5,212 bases of DNA, taken from Erysipelotrichaceae bacterium. GTDB lineage: Bacteria; Bacillota_I; Bacilli_A; Erysipelotrichales; Erysipelotrichaceae. Location of the stretch: contig JAFWKS010000291.1 of NCBI GenBank assembly GCA_017511325.1, positions 1 through 5,212 of the forward strand, given 5' to 3'. Positions 3,329 to 5,212 of this stretch are shown here, piece after piece (positions within the stretch are counted from its first letter, which is position 1; each line of letters begins with the position of its first letter). The position numbers and the translations under genes were made by a program. The notes under the pieces are model-generated. The model made no database searches and was not told the origin of the DNA. It worked only from the letters and a program-made list of their open reading frames with translations.

Positions 3329-5212
3329 ATGAGGGAATGTATTTATGCTGAAAAATTTGATATGGGTTTAAAGATTGCCGTTGCACTGGCGGGGTCTTTA
3401 AGCACGCCGCAGGGCGCAGTTACAATGTCGAATGTCGAAAACGTAAAGGATAAACTCAAAGATCTTAAAGCCGCAGGGCATATAGAAATATTCCATGATG
3501 GAAAAATCATCGATGTCACCTGGGGCCAGGGGCATTTGGGTGAACTGTATCAGGCTCAGGATTATAATCCTGATTACAAAAACTGGTCTAAAATGCCTTT
3601 ACCTTTTATTCCTCAAAGATATCAGATAAAGATCAGAGAAGGAACTGATTACAAAACAGGAAGAAAAACCGGCAAATCCGATGTTTATGCAGTAAAACAG
3701 TTAAAAATCATTGACGAGTGTTTTGATAAAGCGGATGTTATATATTCCGGCGTTGATGCTGATAGAGAAGGTAGTCTCATTTTCAGCTACGTATGCCGTT
3801 TGCTGAATAAAAACTCGATTCCCTACAAGCGCATGAATATTGATTCAACAACGCAGGCCGGTTTAAAGAAAGCCTATGATGACGCCTTTGACGGATCACA
3901 GGAAAAAGGGCTTGTTTTTGCCGGTAACTGCCGTTCCATAGCCGACTGGGTAGTCGGAGCCAATCTGACGGCAGCGGCTACGCTTAAATATTCAGGCGCG
4001 CTTAATATTCCTCTCGTATCAATTGGAAGACTTCAGACTGCCGTATTGAACCTGATCGTCGAAAGAGAAAAAGCTATCAAAAACTTTGTATCCAAGCCTT
4101 TCTGGCAGATCAAGGGAACATTCGCCACGGACAGTGGCGAAACATATGAAGGGATCACTGACCGTTATGAAGATATAAACCTCTGTAACGGCGCTCTGTC
4201 TGCCTTAAAGGGGACAGGTATAATCACCAAATGCGAGAAGAAAGATGTAAAAAGGGAAGTGCCTTTGCTCTTTAATTCCGCAGATATGTATCGTACAGCC
4301 AACGAAGCATTCGGGCTGAGTGCCGCCAGGACACTGGAGATCATGCAGAGCTTATATGACAAAGGCTTTATATCCTATCCGAGAACAGACTCAAGGCACC
4401 TGCCCGATGACATGAAAACAAACGTCGATATCTACCTGAACAACTTAAAATCGCACCCAGTCTACGGCAAGTGGATCAAGGAGGACAGGAAATATACAAA
4501 GCGTCATTTTGACACAACCAAAGTAGAGTCGCACTTCGCCCTGTGTATTACCGAAAAGGTTCCCGGTTCCTTATCTGACGATGAACAGAAGATTTATGAT
4601 CTGATCGCCAAGTCCATAATCAGAACGATATATGATGACGCGATCCTGGAAAGAACATCCGTAGAGACTACCGATAACGGCGTAGTCTTTAAAAGCAGTG
4701 GATCGATCGTTAAATATCCCGGCTGGATGGTTGTCGCTGACGCTACGGTCAAGGACGTGCTTCTTCCGGCCTTAGCGGAAAGTCAGGTCGTTAGCGGTCA
4801 ATATGAACAGAAAGAAGGCAAAACAGAACCGCCGAAGCGTTATACGGAAGCCTCGCTGCTAACGGCCATGCAGACCTGTTCAAAGGAAATAGACGATGCC
4901 AAATTGAAGGCGATGCTTAAGGATAAAAATAATGGCGGTATAGGAAGGCCATCGACGCAGCCGAATATCATCAAGACGGTAATCGACAGATACTGTCACA
5001 TGGAAAAGAAGTCGATCGTGCCGACAGAAAATGCGATGGCCCTGATGGAAATGTTTCCAGTCGAAGATCTTAAATCTCCGGAAATGACGGCCGAATGGGA
5101 AACTAAACTAGATCAGGTCGAGAAGCTAAAGATCCCGCCCGGGGCATTTATGAGCGAAATCAACGACTGCATCTGCAAATGGTGCAGTGAAGTGGCCGGA
5201 GCTGCAATAACC
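3329..5212 (+). CDS. topB: Type IA DNA topoisomerase III (3' partial)
   Basis: This enzyme cuts one DNA strand, passes another through and reseals it, relaxing or decatenating DNA in the cytosol. The 628 codons present include all main type IA landmarks. The TOPRIM domain starts with IYAEKF (E8), and its metal-binding triad is D143, D145, E147 in SGVDADREG. GRLQT is at 233-237. The nucleophile Y350 sits in SYPRTDS with R352 close by. YTEASLL (505-511) and GIGRPST (537-543) follow, then LKSPEMTAEWE. The start at 3329 keeps the conserved AEKF start; its ribosome binding site is poor, so coupling to the 55-aa gene four bases upstream is likely. Compared with E. coli TopB (triad near 103, from memory), the TOPRIM region carries about 40 extra residues before the triad. 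The frame is open at the window edge; the C-terminus is missing. Stand-alone copies are typical of Firmicute conjugative elements. Confidence 0.95.
   Translation, partial: MRECIYAEKFDMGLKIAVALAGSLSTPQGAVTMSNVENVKDKLKDLKAAGHIEIFHDGKIIDVTWGQGHLGELYQAQDYNPDYKNWSKMPLPFIPQRYQIKIREGTDYKTGRKTGKSDVYAVKQLKIIDECFDKADVIYSGVDADREGSLIFSYVCRLLNKNSIPYKRMNIDSTTQAGLKKAYDDAFDGSQEKGLVFAGNCRSIADWVVGANLTAAATLKYSGALNIPLVSIGRLQTAVLNLIVEREKAIKNFVSKPFWQIKGTFATDSGETYEGITDRYEDINLCNGALSALKGTGIITKCEKKDVKREVPLLFNSADMYRTANEAFGLSAARTLEIMQSLYDKGFISYPRTDSRHLPDDMKTNVDIYLNNLKSHPVYGKWIKEDRKYTKRHFDTTKVESHFALCITEKVPGSLSDDEQKIYDLIAKSIIRTIYDDAILERTSVETTDNGVVFKSSGSIVKYPGWMVVADATVKDVLLPALAESQVVSGQYEQKEGKTEPPKRYTEASLLTAMQTCSKEIDDAKLKAMLKDKNNGGIGRPSTQPNIIKTVIDRYCHMEKKSIVPTENAMALMEMFPVEDLKSPEMTAEWETKLDQVEKLKIPPGAFMSEINDCICKWCSEVAGAAIT

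Noticed and set aside
5168..5185. C614, C616 and C619 of the topoisomerase as a zinc site.
   Set aside because: Three Cys lie close together just before the window edge, but the expected fourth ligand and the following sequence cannot be seen, and this position is normally a helix in TopB.

Overview
The window looks like accessory DNA from a low-to-moderate GC Gram-positive bacterium, most likely a Clostridia/Lachnospiraceae-type Firmicute. The grounds are AT-rich intergenic DNA, frequent ATA, AGA and AGG codons, strong AGGAGG-type ribosome binding sites and U-tract terminators. The assignment to a group is inference. The only confidently nameable enzyme is a type IA DNA topoisomerase of the topoisomerase III (TopB) kind. 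Stand-alone copies of it are common on conjugative plasmids and integrative conjugative elements of Firmicutes. Together with the run of small unrecognised proteins, this suggests a conjugative element or plasmid backbone. No relaxase, integrase, att site, CRISPR array, tRNA or rRNA is visible. All genes are on the + strand.

The window has three transcription blocks. Block A (1 to about 1630) is the end of an operon. It holds a 5'-truncated gene for a coiled-coil protein with a C-terminal DUF2325 domain, then two 69-codon genes, one directly abutting and one overlapping. It closes with a hairpin/U-run terminator built around the last stop codon. Block B (about 1636 to 2092) is a single-gene unit: a palindrome, a promoter, a structured leader of about 70 nt with an ATG-less leader frame, a small basic Cys/His protein gene, and a clear intrinsic terminator. 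Block C (about 2168 to the window end) starts at a second promoter and runs through four tightly packed genes: an unrecognised 202-aa protein, a 102-aa protein with a C-terminal coiled coil, a 55-aa protein overlapping it by 7 nt, and topoisomerase III, which runs off the right edge.

The promoters of blocks B and C carry the same nine bases (TCAGTAAAG) at the same distance after the -10 box, so the two units may share control or a common origin. The topoisomerase implies that block C serves DNA replication, decatenation or transfer processing. The three small proteins before it could be accessory factors, but nothing in their sequences proves this. The most unusual points are the twin promoters, the block B leader, the very acidic 69-aa protein, and the enlarged N-terminal part of the topoisomerase.
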